NCBI GenBank assembly: GCA_947561715.1
Contig: OX387198.1
Coordinates: 19,781,645-19,845,644, forward strand
Source of the DNA: Ascidia mentula
Taxonomy: Eukaryota; Chordata; Ascidiacea; Phlebobranchia; Ascidiidae
Length of the DNA stretch: 64,000 nt
Direction of reading: 5' to 3'
A program made the position numbers and the translations under genes. This document shows, piece after piece, positions 1 through 14,066 of the stretch. Every line of letters begins with the position of its first letter. Within the stretch, counting starts at the first letter, position 1. The notes under the pieces were generated by a model. That model saw only the letters and a list, made by a program, of their open reading frames with translations. It was not told the origin of the DNA and did not search any database.

Positions 1-19
1 AATACCAAGTGTTGTAGTC
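1..19 (+). rRNA. 5S rRNA, partial at window edge
   Basis: The window opens inside a 5S gene: the first 19 bases equal nt 100-118 of the repeat consensus, ending GTTGTAGTC, and the usual spacer follows. The array therefore continues to the left of the window. Confidence 0.95.
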
Positions 20-55
20 ATTTTTCTATTTACCCAAAGTATGCTTTGAATTGCC

Positions 56-62
56 CATAAAT
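56..62 (+). promoter_or_regulatory. CATAAAT element at -30 of a 5S gene (representative)
   Basis: CATAAAT lies exactly 30 bp before the 5S start at 86. It recurs at the same distance in most units, with variants CATAAAG, CATGAAT, CATATAT and TGTAAAT. A TATA-like element near -30 is known to help polymerase III start on 5S genes in several invertebrates and fungi. The role here is inferred from position and recurrence. Confidence 0.55.
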
Positions 63-85
63 GTCGTCAAAACAGACTAACAAAC

Positions 86-203
86 ATCTACGGCCATACC
101 AGGTTGAAAGCACCCGATCTCGTTCGATCTCGGCAGTTAAGCAACCTCGGGCTTGGTTAGTACTTGGATGGGTGACCGCCTAGGAATACCAAGTGTTGTA
201 GTC
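86..203 (+). rRNA. 5S rRNA, first complete copy (representative)
   Basis: This 118-nt copy is of the commonest type, though it starts ATCTACGG where the consensus has GTCTACGG. It ends GTTGTAGTC and is followed by A and TTTT. Helix I can form between nt 1-9 and 110-118, but with a U-U opposition at nt 2/117, because the 3' end is GTAGTC rather than the GTAGGC of most animals. The A box has GCAG where most animal 5S genes have GAAG. Confidence 0.95.
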
Positions 204-204
204 A

Positions 205-208
205 TTTT
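205..208 (+). terminator. Pol III terminator T-run of a 5S gene (representative)
   Basis: TTTT begins two bases after the end of the 5S copy at 86-203. Runs of four or more T on the coding strand stop RNA polymerase III. Nearly every unit has T4 to T7 here. The copies ending near 1,490 and 8,487 read GTCAGTTTGC and have only T3. Confidence 0.8.
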
Positions 209-453
209 GCTATTTGCACAAAGTATGCTTTGAATTGCTCATAAATGTCGTCAAAACAGACTAACAAACATCTACGGCCATACCAGGTTGAAAGCACCCG
301 ATCTCGTTCGATCTCGGCAGTTAAGCAACCTCGGGCTTGGTTAGTACTTGGATGGGTGACCGCCTAGGAATACCAAGTGTTGTAGTCATTTTACTATTTG
401 CACAAAGTATGCTTTGAATTGCCCATGAATGTCGTCAAAACAGACTAACAAAC

Positions 454-571
454 GTCTACGGCCATACCAGGTTGAAAGCACCCGATCTCGTTCGATCTCG
501 GAAGTTAAGCAACCTCGGGCTTGGTTAGTACTTGGATGGGTGACCGCCTAGGAATACCAAGTGTTGTAGTC
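454..571 (+). rRNA. 5S rRNA copy with the conserved GAAG A-box form
   Basis: This copy reads CTCGGAAGTTAAGC, matching the conserved animal 5S A box, whereas most of the array has GCAG. The same type recurs near 2,848, 7,451, 9,845, 12,058, 26,499 and 28,526. These are reasonable candidates for the most conserved copies, but expression cannot be read from the sequence. Confidence 0.9.
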
Positions 572-3500
572 ATTTTTCTGTTTACCCAAAGTTATGCTTT
601 GAATTGCGCATAAATGTCGTCAAAACAGTCTAACAAACGTCTACGGCCATACCAGGTTGAAAGCACCCGATCTCGTTTGATCTCGGCAGTTAAGCAAACT
701 CGGGCTTGGTTAGTACTTGGATGGGTGTCCTCTTAGGTTACCAAGTGTTGTAGTCATTTTTCTATTTACCCAAAGTATGCTTTGAATTGCCCATATATGT
801 CGTCAAAACAGACTAACAAACGTCTACGGCCATACCAGGTTGAAAGCACCCGATCTCGTTCGATATCGGCAGTTAAGCAACCTCGGGCTTGGTTAGTACT
901 TGGATGGGTGACCGCCTAGGAATACCAAGTGTTGTAGACAATTTTCTATTTACACAAAGTATGCTTTGAATTGCGCATAAAGATCGTCATAACAGACCAA
1001 CAATCGTCTACGGCCATACCAGGTTGAAAGCACCCGATCTCGTTCGATCTCGGATGTTTAACAACCTCGGGCTTGGTTAGTACTTGGATGGGTGACCTCC
1101 TAGGAATACCAAGTGTTGTAGTCATTTTTCTGTTTACCCAAAGTATGCTTTGAATTGCGCATAAATGTCGTCAAAACAGACTAACAAACGTCTAAGGCCA
1201 TACCAGGTTGAAAGCACCCGATCTCGTTCGATCTCGGCAGTTAAGCAACCTCGGGCTTGGTTAGTACTTGGATGGGTGACCGCCTAGGAATACCAAGTGT
1301 TGTAGTCATTTTGCTATTTGCACAAAGTATGCTTTGAATTGCTCATAAATGTCGTCAAAACAGACTAACAAACGTCTACGGCCATACCAGGTTGAAAGCA
1401 CCCGATCTCGTTCGATCTCGGCAGTTAAGCAACCTCGGGCTTGGTTAGTACTTGGATGGGTGACCGCCTAGGAATACCAAGTGTTGTAGTCAGTTTGCTA
1501 TTTGCACAAAGTATGCTTTGAATTGCTCATAAATGTCGTCAAAACAGACTAAGAAACGTCTACGGCCATACCAGGTTGAAAGCACCCGATCTCGTTCGAT
1601 CTCGGCAGTTAAGCAACCTCGGGCTTGGTTAGTACTTGGATGGGTGACCACCTAGGAATACCAAGTGTTGTAGTCATTTTACTATTTGCACAAAGTATGC
1701 TTTGAATTGCCCATAAATGTCGTTAAAACAGACTAACAAACGTCTACGGCCATACCAGGTTGAAAGCACCCTATCTCGTTCGATCTCGGCAGTTAAGCAA
1801 CCTCGGGCTTGGTTAGTGCTTGGATGGGTGACCGCCTAGGAATACCAAGTGTTGTAGTCATTTTACTATTTGCACAAAGTATGCTTTGAATTGCCCATAA
1901 ATGTCGTCAAAACAGACTAACAAACGTCTACGGCCATACCAGGTTGAAAGCACCCGATCTCGTTCGATCTCGGCAGTTAAGCAACCTCGGGCTTGGTTAG
2001 TACTTGGATGGGTGACCGCCTAGGAATACCAAGTGTTGTAGTCATTATTTTCTATTTGCACAAAGTATGCTTTGAATTGCTCATAAATGTCGTCAAAACA
2101 GACTAACAAACGTCTACGGCCATACCAGGTTGAAAGCACCCGATCTCGTTCGATCTCGGCAGTTAAGCAACCTCGGGCTTGGTTAGTACTTGGATGGGTG
2201 ACCGCCTAGGAATACCAAGTGTTGTAGTCATTTTACTATTTGCACAAAGTATGCTTTGAATTTCACATAAATGTCGTCAAAACAGACTAACAAACGTCTA
2301 CGGTCATACCAGGTTGAAAGCACCCGATCTCGTTCGATCTCGGCAGTTAAGCAACCTCGGGCTTGGTTAGTACTTGGATGGGTGACCGCCTAGGAATACC
2401 AAGTGTTGTAGTCATTTTGCTATTTGCACAAAGTATGCTTTGAATTGCCCATAAATGTCGTCAAAACAGACTAACAAACGTCTACGGCCATACCAGGTTG
2501 AACGCACCCGATCTCGTTCGATCTCGGCAGTTAAGCAACCTCGGGCTTGGTTAGTACTTGGATGGGTGAACGCCTAGGAATACCAAGTGTTGTAGTCATT
2601 TTGCTATTTGCACAAAGTATGCTTTGAATTGCTCATAAATGTCGTCAAAACAGACTAACAAACGTCTACGGCCATACCAGGTTGAAAGCACCCGATCTCG
2701 TTCGATCTCGGCAGTTAAGCAACCTCGGGCTTGGTTAGTACTTGGATGGGTGACCGCCTAGGAATACCAAGTGTTGTAGTCATTTTACTATTTGCACAAA
2801 GTATGCTTTGAATTGCCCATGAATGTCGTCAAAACAGACTAACAAACGTCTACGGCCATACCAGGTTGAAAGCACCCGATCTCGTTCGATCTCGGAAGTT
2901 AAGCAACCTCGGGCTTGGTTAGTACTTGGATGGGTGACCGCCTAGGAATACCAAGTGTTGTAGTCATTTTTCTGTTTACCCAAAGTTATGCTTTGAATTG
3001 CGCATAAATGTCGTCAAAACAGTCTAACAAACGTCTACGGCCATACCAGGTTGAAAGCACCCGATCTCGTTTGATCTCGGCAGTTAAGCAAACTCGGGCT
3101 TGGTTAGTACTTGGATGGGTGTCCTCTTAGGTTACCAAGTGTTGTAGTCATTTTTCTATTTACCCAAAGTATGCTTTGAATTGCCCATATATGTCGTCAA
3201 AACAGACTAACAAACGTCTACGGCCATACCAGGTTGAAAGCACCCGATCTCGTTCGATATCGGCAGTTAAGCAACCTCTGGCTTGGTTAGTACTTGGATG
3301 GGTGACCGCCTAGGAATACCAAGTGTTGTAGACAATTTTCTATTTACACAAAGTATGCTTTGAATTGCGCATAAAGATCGTCATAACAGACTAACAATCG
3401 TCTACGGCCATACCAGGTTGAAAGCACCCGATCTCGTTCGATCTCGGATGTTTAGCAACCTCGGGCTTGGTTAGTACTTGGATGGGTGACCTCCTAGGAA

Positions 3501-6500
3501 TACCAAGTGTTGTAGTCATTTTTCTGTTTACCCAAAGTATGCTTTGAATTGCGCATAAATGTCGTCAAAACAGACTAACAAACGTCTAAGGCCATACCAG
3601 GTTGAAAGCACCCGATCTCGTTCGATCTCGGCAGTTAAGCAACCTCGGGCTTGGTTAGTACTTGGATGGGTGACCGCCTAGGAATACCAAGTGTTGTAGT
3701 CATTTTGCTATTTGCACAAAGTATGCTTTGAATTGCTCATAAATGTCGTCAAAACAGACTAACAAACGTCTACGGCCATACCAGGTTGAAAGCACCCGAT
3801 CTCGTTCGATCTCGGCAGTTAAGCAACCTCGGGCTTGGTTAGTACTTGGATGGGTGACCGCCTAGGAATACCAAGTGTTGTAGTCATTTTGCTATTTGCA
3901 CAAAGTATGCTTTGAATTGCTCATAAATGTCGTAAAAACAGACTAACAAACGTCTACGGCCATACCAGGTTGAAAGCACCCTATCTCGTTCGATCTCGGC
4001 AGTTAAGCAACCTCTGGCTTGGTTAGTACTTGGATGGGTGACCGCCTAGGAATACCAAGTGTTGTAGACAATTTTCTATTTACACAAAGTATGCTTTGAA
4101 TTGCGCATAAAGATCGTCATAACAGACTAACAATCGTCTACGGCCATACCAGGTTGAAAGCACCCGATCTCGTTCGATCTCGGATGTTTAGCAACCTCGG
4201 GCTTGGTTAGTACTTGGATGGGTGACCTCCTAGGAATACCAAGTGTTGTAGTCATTTTTCTGTTTACCCAAAGTATGCTTTGAATTGCGCATAAATGTCG
4301 TCAAAACAGACTAACAAACGTCTAAGGCCATACCAGGTTGAAAGCACCCGATCTCGTTCGATCTCGGCAGTTAAGCAACCTCGGGCTTGGTTAGTACTTG
4401 GATGGGTGACCGCCTAGGAATACCAAGTGTTGTAGTCATTTTGCTATTTGCACAAAGTATGCTTTGAATTGCTCATAAATGTCGTCAAAACAGACTAACA
4501 AACGTCTACGGCCATACCAGGTTGAAAGCACCCGATCTCGTTCGATCTCGGCAGTTAAGCAACCTCGGGCTTGGTTAGTACTTGGATGGGTGACCGCCTA
4601 GGAATACCAAGTGTTGTAGTCATTTTGCTATTTGCACAAAGTATGCTTTGAATTGCTCATAAATGTCGTAAAAACAGACTAACAAACGTCTACGGCCATA
4701 CCAGGTTGAAAGCACCCTATCTCGTTCGATCTCGGCAGTTAAGCAACCTCGGGTTTGGTTAGTGCTTGGATGGGTGACCGCCTAGGAATACCAAGTGTTG
4801 TAGTCATTTTACTATTTGCACAAAGTATGCTTTGAATTGCCCATAAATGTCGTCAAAACAGACTAACAAACGTCTACGGCCATACCAGGTTGAAAGCACC
4901 CGATCTCGTTCGATCTCGGCAGTTAAGCAACCTCGGGCTTGGTTAGTACTTGGATGGGTGACCGCCTAGGAATACCAAGTGTTGTAGTCATTATTTTCTA
5001 TTTGCACAAAGTATGCTTTGAATTGCTCATAAATGTCGTCAAAACAGACTAACAAACATCTACGGCCATACCAGGTTGAAAGCACCCTATCTCGTTCGAT
5101 CTCGGCAGTTAAGCAACCTCGGGCTTGGTTAGTACTTGGATGGGTGACCGCCTAGGAATACCAAGTGTTGTAGTCATTTTACTATTTGCACAAAGTATGC
5201 TTTGAATTTCACATAAATGTCGTCAAAACAGACTAAGAAACGTCTACGGCCATACCAGGTTGAAAGCACCCGATCTCGTTCGATCTCGGATGTTTAGCAA
5301 CCTCGGGCTTGGTTAGTACTTGGATGGGTGACCTCCTAGGAATACCAAGTGTTGTAGTCATTTTTCTGTTTACCCAAAGTATGCTTTGAATTGCGCATAA
5401 ATGTCGTCAAAACAGACTAACAAACGTCTAAGGCCATACCAGGTTGAAAGCACCCGATCTCGTTCGATCTCGGCAGTTAAGCAACCTCGGGCTTGGTTAG
5501 TACTTGGATGGGTGACCGCCTAGGAATACCAAGTGTTGTAGTCATTTTGCTATTTGCACAAAGTATGCTTTGAATTGCTCATAAATGTCGTCAAAACAGA
5601 CTAACAAACGTCTACGGCCATACCAGGTTGAAAGCACCCGATCTCGTTCGATCTCGGCAGTTAAGCAACCTCGGGCTTGGTTAGTACTTGGATGGGTGAC
5701 CGCCTAGGAATACCAAGTGTTGTAGTCATTTTCCTATTTATACAAAGTATGCTTTGAATTGCCCATAAAGATCGTCATAACAGACTAACAAACGTCTACG
5801 GCCATACCAGGTTGAAAGCACCCGATCTCGTTCGATCTCGGCAGTTAAGCAACCTCGGGCTTGGTTAGTACTTGGATGGGTGACCGCCCAGGAATACCAA
5901 GTGTTGTAGTCATTTTACTATTTGCGCAAAGTATGCTTTGAATTGCCCATAAATGTCGTTAAAACAGACTAACAAACGTCTACGGCCATACCAGGTTGAA
6001 AGCACCCGATCTCGTTCGATCTCGGCAGTTAAGCAACCTCGGGCTTGGTTAGTACTTGGATGGGTGACCGCCTAGGAATACCAAGTGTTGTAGTCATTTT
6101 ACTATTTGCACAAAGTATGCTTTGAATTGCCCATATATGTCGTTAAAACAGACTAACAAACGTCTACGGCCATACCAGGTTGAAAGCACCCGATCTCGTT
6201 CGATCTCGGCAGTTAAGCAACCTCGGGCTTGGTTAGTACTTGGATGGGTGACCGCCTAGGAATACCAAGTGTTGTATTCATTTTACTATTTGCACAAAGT
6301 ATGCTTTGAATTGCCCATAAATGTCGTCAAAACAGACTAAAAAACGTCTACGGCCATACCAGGTTGAAAGCACCCGATCTCGATCGATCTCGGAAGTTAA
6401 GCAACCTCGGGTTTGGTTAGTACTTGGATGGGTGACCGCCTAGGAATACCAAGTGTTGTAGACATTTTTCTGTTTACCCAAAGTTATGCTTTGAATTGCC

Positions 6501-9500
6501 CATAAATGTCGTCAAAACAGTCTAACAAACGTCTACGGCCATACCAGGTTGAAAGCACCCGATCTCGTTCGATCTCGGCAGTTAAGCAAACTCGGGCTTG
6601 GTTAGTACTTGGATGGGTGTCCTCTTAGGTATACCAAGTGTTGTAGTCATTTTTATATTTACCCAAAGTATGCTTTGAATTGCCCATAAATGTCGTCAAA
6701 ACAGACTAACAAACGTCTACGGCCATACCAGGTTGAAAGCACCCGATCTCGTTCGATCTCGGCAGTTAAGCAACCTCGGGCTTGGTTAGTACTTGGATGG
6801 GTGACCGCCTAGGAATACCAAGTGTTGTAGACAATTTTCTATTTACACAAAGTACGCTTTTAATTGCGCATAAAGATCGTCATAACAGACTAACAATCGT
6901 CTACGGCCATACCAGGTTGAAAGCACCCGATCTCGTTCGATCTCGGATGTTTAGCAACCTCGGGCTTGGATAGTACTTGGATGGGTGACCTCCTAGGAAT
7001 ACCAAGTGTTGTAGTCATTTTTCTATTTACCCAAAGTATGCTTTGAATTGCCCATAAATGTCGTCAAAACAGACTAACAAACGTCTACGGCCATACCAGG
7101 TTGAAAGCACCCGATCTCGTTCGATCTCGGCAGTTAAGCAACCTCGGGCTTGGTTAGTACTTGGATGGGTGACCGCCTAGGAATACCAAGTGTTGTAGTC
7201 ATTTTGCTATTTGCACAAAGTATGCTTTGAATTGCTCATAAATGTCGTCAAAACAGACTAACAAACATCTACGGCCATACCAGGTTGAAAGCACCCGATC
7301 TCGTTCGATCTCGGCAGTTAAGCAACCTCGGGCTTGGTTAGTACTTGGATGGGTGACCGCCTAGGAATACCAAGTGTTGTAGTCATTTTACTATTTGCAC
7401 AAAGTATGCTTTGAATTGCCCATGAATGTCGTCAAAACAGACTAACAAACGTCTACGGCCATACCAGGTTGAAAGCACCCGATCTCGTTCGATCTCGGAA
7501 GTTAAGCAACCTCGGGCTTGGTTAGTACTTGGATGGGTGACCGCCTAGGAATACCAAGTGTTGTAGTCATTTTTCTGTTTACCCAAAGTTATGCTTTGAA
7601 TTGCGCATAAATGTCGTCAAAACAGTCTAACAAACGTCTACGGCCATACCAGGTTGAAAGCACCCGATCTCGTTTGATCTCGGCAGTTAAGCAAACTCGG
7701 GCTTGGTTAGTACTTGGATGGGTGTCCTCTTAGGTTACCAAGTGTTGTAGTCATTTTTCTATTTACCCAAAGTATGCTTTGAATTGCCCATATATGTCGT
7801 CAAAACAGACTAACAAACGTCTACGGCCATACCAGGTTGAAAGCACCCGATCTCGTTCGATATCGGCAGTTAAGCAACCTCGGGCTTGGTTAGTACTTTA
7901 ATGGGTGACCGCCTAGGAATACCAAGTGTTGTAGACAATTTTCTATTTACACAAAGTATGCTTTGAATTGCGCATAAAGATCGTCATAACAGACCAACAA
8001 TCGTCTACGGCCATACCAGGTTGAAAGCACCCGATCTCGTTCGATCTCGGATGTTTAGCAACCTCGGGCTTGGTTAGTACTTGGATGGGTGACCTCCTAG
8101 GAATACCAAGTGTTGTAGTCATTTTTCTGTTTACCCAAAGTATGCTTTGAATTGCGCATAAATGTCGTCAAAACAGACTAACAAACGTCTAAGGCCATAC
8201 CAGGTTGAAAGCACCCGATCTCGTTCGATCTCGGCAGTTAAGCAACCTCGGGCTTGGTTAGTACTTGGATGGGTGACCGCCTAGGAATACCAAGTGTTGT
8301 AGTCATTTTGCTATTTGCACAAAGTATGCTTTGAATTGCTCATAAATGTCGTCAAAACAGACTAACAAACGTCTACGGCCATACCAGGTTGAAAGCACCC
8401 GATCTCGTTCGATCTCGGCAGTTAAGCAACCTCGGGCTTGGTTAGTACTTGGATGGGTGACCGCCTAGGAATACCAAGTGTTGTAGTCAGTTTGCTATTT
8501 GCACAAAGTATGCTTTGAATTGCTCATAAATGTCGTCAAAACAGACTAAGAAACGTCTACGGCCATACCAGGTTGAAAGCACCCGATCTCGTTCGATCTC
8601 GGCAGTTAAGCAACCTCGGGCTTGGTTAGTACTTGGATGGGTGACCACCTAGGAATACCAAGTGTTGTAGTCATTTTACTATTTGCACAAAGTATGCTTT
8701 GAATTGCCCATAAATGTCGTTAAAACAGACTAACAAACGTCTACGGCCATACCAGGTTGAAAGCACCCTATCTCGTTCGATCTCGGCAGTTAAGCAACCT
8801 CGGGCTTGGTTAGTGCTTGGATGGGTGACCGCCTAGGAATACCAAGTGTTGTAGTCATTTTACTATTTGCACAAAGTATGCTTTGAATTGCCCATAAATG
8901 TCGTCAAAACAGACTAACAAACGTCTACGGCCATACCAGGTTGAAAGCACCCGATCTCGTTCGATCTCGGCAGTTAAGCAACCTCGGGCTTGGTTAGTAC
9001 TTGGATGGGTGACCGCCTAGGAATACCAAGTGTTGTAGTCATTATTTTCTATTTGCACAAAGTATGCTTTGAATTGCTCATAAATGTCGTCAAAACAGAC
9101 TAACAAACGTCTACGGCCATACCAGGTTGAAAGCACCCGATCTCGTTCGATCTCGGCAGTTAAGCAACCTCGGGCTTGGTTAGTACTTGGATGGGTGACC
9201 GCCTAGGAATACCAAGTGTTGTAGTCATTTTACTATTTGCACAAAGTATGCTTTGAATTTCACATAAATGTCGTCAAAACAGACTAACAAACGTCTACGG
9301 TCATACCAGGTTGAAAGCACCCGATCTCGTTCGATCTCGGCAGTTAAGCAACCTCGGGCTTGGTTAGTACTTGGATGGGTGACCGCCTAGGAATACCAAG
9401 TGTTGTAGTCATTTTGCTATTTGCACAAAGTATGCTTTGAATTGCCCATAAATGTCGTCAAAACAGACTAACAAACGTCTACGGCCATACCAGGTTGAAA

Positions 9501-12500
9501 GCACCCGATCTCGTTCGATCTCGGCAGTTAAGCAACCTCGGGCTTGGTTAGTACTTGGATGGGTGACCGCCTAGGAATACCAAGTGTTGTAGTCATTTTG
9601 CTATTTGCACAAAGTATGCTTTGAATTGCTCATAAATGTCGTCAAAACAGACTAACAAACGTCTACGGCCATACCAGGTTGAAAGCACCCGATCTCGTTC
9701 GATCTCGGCAGTTAAGCAACCTCGGGCTTGGTTAGTACTTGGATGGGTGACCGCCTAGGAATACCAAGTGTTGTAGTCATTTTACTATTTGCACAAAGTA
9801 TGCTTTGAATTGCCCATGAATGTCGTCAAAACAGACTAACAAACGTCTACGGCCATACCAGGTTGAAAGCACCCGATCTCGTTCGATCTCGGAAGTTAAG
9901 CAACCTCGGGCTTGGTTAGTACTTGGATGGGTGACCGCCTAGGAATACCAAGTGTTGTAGTCATTTTTCTGTTTACCCAAAGTTATGCTTTGAATTGCGC
10001 ATAAATGTCGTCAAAACAGTCTAACAAACGTCTACGGCCATACCAGGTTGAAAGCACCCGATCTCGTTTGATCTCGGCAGTTAAGCAAACTCGGGCTTGG
10101 TTAGTACTTGGATGGGTGTCCTCTTAGGTTACCAAGTGTTGTAGTCATTTTTCTATTTACCCAAAGTATGCTTTGAATTGCCCATATATGTCGTCAAAAC
10201 AGACTAACAAACGTCTACGGCCATACCAGGTTGAAAGCACCCGATCTCGTTCGATATCGGCAGTTAAGCAACCTCTGGCTTGGTTAGTACTTGGATGGGT
10301 GACCGCCTAGGAATACCAAGTGTTGTAGACAATTTTCTATTTACACAAAGTATGCTTTGAATTGCGCATAAAGATCGTCATAACAGACTAACAATCGTCT
10401 ACGGCCATACCAGGTTGAAAGCACCCGATCTCGTTCGATCTCGGATGTTTAGCAACCTCGGGCTTGGTTAGTACTTGGATGGGTGACCTCCTAGGAATAC
10501 CAAGTGTTGTAGTCATTTTTCTGTTTACCCAAAGTATGCTTTGAATTGCGCATAAATGTCGTCAAAACAGACTAACAAACGTCTAAGGCCATACCAGGTT
10601 GAAAGCACCCGATCTCGTTCGATCTCGGCAGTTAAGCAACCTCGGGCTTGGTTAGTACTTGGATGGGTGACCGCCTAGGAATACCAAGTGTTGTAGTCAT
10701 TTTGCTATTTGCACAAAGTATGCTTTGAATTGCTCATAAATGTCGTCAAAACAGACTAACAAACGTCTACGGCCATACCAGGTTGAAAGCACCCGATCTC
10801 GTTCGATCTCGGCAGTTAAGCAACCTCGGGCTTGGTTAGTACTTGGATGGGTGACCGCCTAGGAATACCAAGTGTTGTAGTCATTTTGCTATTTGCACAA
10901 AGTATGCTTTGAATTGCTCATAAATGTCGTAAAAACAGACTAACAAACGTCTACGGCCATACCAGGTTGAAAGCACCCTATCTCGTTCGATCTCGGCAGT
11001 TAAGCAACCTCGGGTTTGGTTAGTGCTTGGATGGGTGACCGCCTAGGAATACCAAGTGTTGTAGTCATTTTACTATTTGCACAAAGTATGCTTTGAATTG
11101 CCCATAAATGTCGTCAAAACAGACTAACAAACGTCTACGGCCATACCAGGTTGAAAGCACCCGATCTCGTTCGATCTCGGCAGTTAAGCAACCTCGGGCT
11201 TGGTTAGTACTTGGATGGGTGACCGCCTAGGAATACCAAGTGTTGTAGTCATTTTACTATTTGCACAAAGTATGCTTTGAATTGCCCATAAATGTCGTCA
11301 AAACAGACTAACAAACGTCTACGGCCATACCAGGTTGAAAGCACCCGATCTCGTTCGATCTCGGCAGTTAAGCAACCTCGGGCTTGGTTAGTACTTGGAT
11401 GGGTGACCGCCTAGGAATACCAAGTGTTGTAGTCATTATTTTCTATTTGCACAAAGTATGCTTTGAATTGCTCATAAATGTCGTCAAAACAGACTAACAA
11501 ACATCTACGGCCATACCAGGTTGAAAGCACCCGATCTCGTTCGATCTCGGCAGTTAAGCAACCTCGGGCTTGGTTAGTACTTGGATGGGTGACCGCCTAG
11601 GAATACCAAGTGTTGTAGTCATTTTACTATTTGCACAAAGTATGCTTTGAATTTCACATGAATGTCGTCAAAACAGACTAACAAACGTCTACGGTCATAC
11701 CAGGTTGAAAGCACCCGATCTCGTTCGATCTCGGCAGTTAAGCAACCTCGGGCTTGGTTAGTACTTGGATGGGTGACCGCCTAGGAATACCAAGTGTTGT
11801 AGTCATTTTGCTATTTGCACAAAGTATGCTTTGAATTGCTCATAAATATCGTCAAAACAGACTAACAAACGTCTACGGCCATACCAGGTTGAAAGCACCC
11901 GATCTCGTTCGATCTCGGCAGTTAAGCAACCTCGGGCTTGGTTAGTACTTGGATGGGTGACCGCCTAGGAATACCAAGTGTTGTAGTCATTTTTCTATTT
12001 ATACAAAGTATGCTTTGAATTGCGCATGAAGATCGTCATAACCGACTAACAAACGTCTACGGCCATACCAGGTTGAAAGCACCCGATCTCGTTCGATCTC
12101 GGAAGTTAAGCAACCTCGGGCTTGGTTAGTACTTGGATGGGTGACCGCCTAGGAATACCAAGTGTTGTAGTCATTTTTCTGTTTACCCAAAGTTATGCTT
12201 TGAATTGCGCATGAATGTCGTCAAAACAGTCTAACAAACGTCTACGGCCATACCAGGTTGAAAGCACCCGATCTCGTTCGATCTCGGCAGTTAAGCAAAC
12301 TCGGGCTTGGTTAGTACTTGGATGGGTGTCCTCTTAGGTTACCAAGTGTTGTAGTCATTTTTCTATTTACCCAAAGTATGCTTTGAATTGCCCATAAATG
12401 TCGTCAAAACAGACTAACAAACGTCTACGGCCATACCAGGTTGAAAGCACCCGATCTCGTTCGATATCGGCAGTTAAGCAACCTCGGGCTTGGTTAGTAC

Positions 12501-13709
12501 TTGGATGGGTGACCGCCTAGGAATACCAAGTGTTGTAGACAATTTTCTATTTACACAAAGTATGCTTTGAATTGCGCATAAAGATCGTCATAACAGACTA
12601 ACAATCGTCTACGGCCATACCAGGTTGAAAGCACCCGATCTCGTTCGATCTCGGATGTTTAGCAACCTCGGGCTTGGTTAGTACTTGGATGGGTGACATC
12701 CTAGGAATACCAAGTGTTGTAGTCATTTTTCTATTTACACAAAGTATGCTTTGAATTGCGCATAAATGTCGTCAAAACAGACTAACAAACGTCTACGGCC
12801 ATACCAGGTTGAAAGCACCCGATCTCGTTCGATCTCGGCAGTTAAGCAACCTCGGGCTTGGTTAGTACTTGGATGGGTGACCGCCTAGGAATACCAAGTG
12901 TTGTAGTCATTTTGCTATTTGCACAAAGTATGCTTTGAATTGCTCATAAATGTCGTCAAAACAGACTAACAAACGTCTACGGCCATACCAGGTTGAAAGC
13001 ACCCGATCTCGTTCGATCTCGGCAGTTAAGCAACCTCGGGATTGGTTAGTACTTGGATGGGTGACCGCCTAGGAATACCAAGTGTTGTAGTCATTTTACT
13101 ATTTGCACAAAGTATGCTTTGAATTGCCCATAAATGTCGTCAAAACAGACTAACAAACGTCTACGGCCATACCAGGTTGAAAGCACCCGATCTCGTTCGA
13201 TCTCGGCAGTTAAGCAACCTCGGGCTTGGTTAGTACTTGGATGGGTGACCGCCTAGGAATACCAAGTGTTGTAGTCATTTTTCTGTTTACCCAAAGTATG
13301 CTTTGAATTGCGCATAAAGATCGTCATAACAGACTAACAAACGTCTACGGCCATACCAGGTTGAAAGCACCCGATCTCGTTCGAACTCGGCAGTTAAGCA
13401 ACCTCGGGCTTGGTTAGTATTTGGTTGGGTGATCGCCTAGGAATACCAGGTGTTGTAGTCATTTTTCTATTTAAACAAAGTATGCATTGATTTGCCCATA
13501 AAGATCCTCATAACAGACTAACAAACGTCTGAGGCCATACCAGGTTGAAAGCACCGATCTCGTTCGATCTCGGCAGTTAAGCAACCTCGGGCTTGGTTAG
13601 TATTTGGTTGGGTGATCGCCTAGGAATACCAGGTGTTGTAGTCATTTTTCTATTTGCACAAAGTATGCAATGAATTGCGCATATAGATCGTCATAACAGA
13701 CTGACAAAC

Positions 13710-13817
13710 GTCTACGGCCACACCAGGTTGAAAGCACCCGATCTCGGCAGTTAAGCAACCTCGGGCTTGGTTAGTACTTGGATGGGTGACCGCCTAGGAA
13801 TACCAAATGTTGTAGTC
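13710..13817 (+). pseudogene. 5S rRNA copy with a 10-nt deletion
   Basis: This 108-nt copy reads CACCCGATCTCGGCAG. Ten bases are lost between the repeated words GATCTCG, which flank the normal GTTC. This removes one side of the helix III/loop C region. Copies at 30,180 and 43,515 have the same deletion. It is probably non-functional as 5S rRNA. Confidence 0.8.
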
Positions 13818-14066
13818 ATTTTTCTATTTATACAAAGTATGCTTTGAATTGCGCATAAAGATCGTCACAACAGACTAAGAAACGTCCACGGCCATACCAG
13901 GTTGAAAGCACCCGATCTCGTTCGATCTCGGCAGTCAAGCAACCTCGGGCTTGGTTAGTACTTGGATGGGTGACCGCCTAGGAATACCAAGTGTTGTAGT
14001 CATTTTTCTATTTGCACAAAGTATGCTTTGATTGCCTGTAAATGTCGTCTAAACAGACTAACAAAC

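Larger units (their letters stand above)
1..13342 (+). rRNA. 5S rRNA tandem array, left part, regular 184-bp units
   Basis: Tandem head-to-tail 5S rRNA genes. Each starts with GTCTACGGCC and ends with GTTGTAGTC (118 nt), and is followed by a T4-T5 tract and a spacer of about 66 bp. Starts at 86, 270, 454, 639 and so on reach 13,343 in 72 steps averaging 184.1 bp, so 72 complete genes lie here after a partial one at 1-19. Known 5S landmarks are visible: the A box around nt 50-64 (AGTTAAGC), and the C box around nt 80-97 (GGATGGGTGACCGCCTAG). 5S rRNA is part of the large ribosomal subunit and is made by RNA polymerase III from such internal promoters. Most copies read CGGCAGTTAAGC in the A box, while a few keep the usual animal form CGGAAGTTAAGC. 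Which copies are expressed cannot be told from sequence. Confidence 0.96.

Noticed and set aside
6782-6973. Open frames inside the 5S array (also 30,482-30,673 and 43,572-43,844)
   Set aside because: They are accidental frames through 5S genes and spacers. Their peptides are translations of the 5S consensus, and they appear only where point changes remove a stop.
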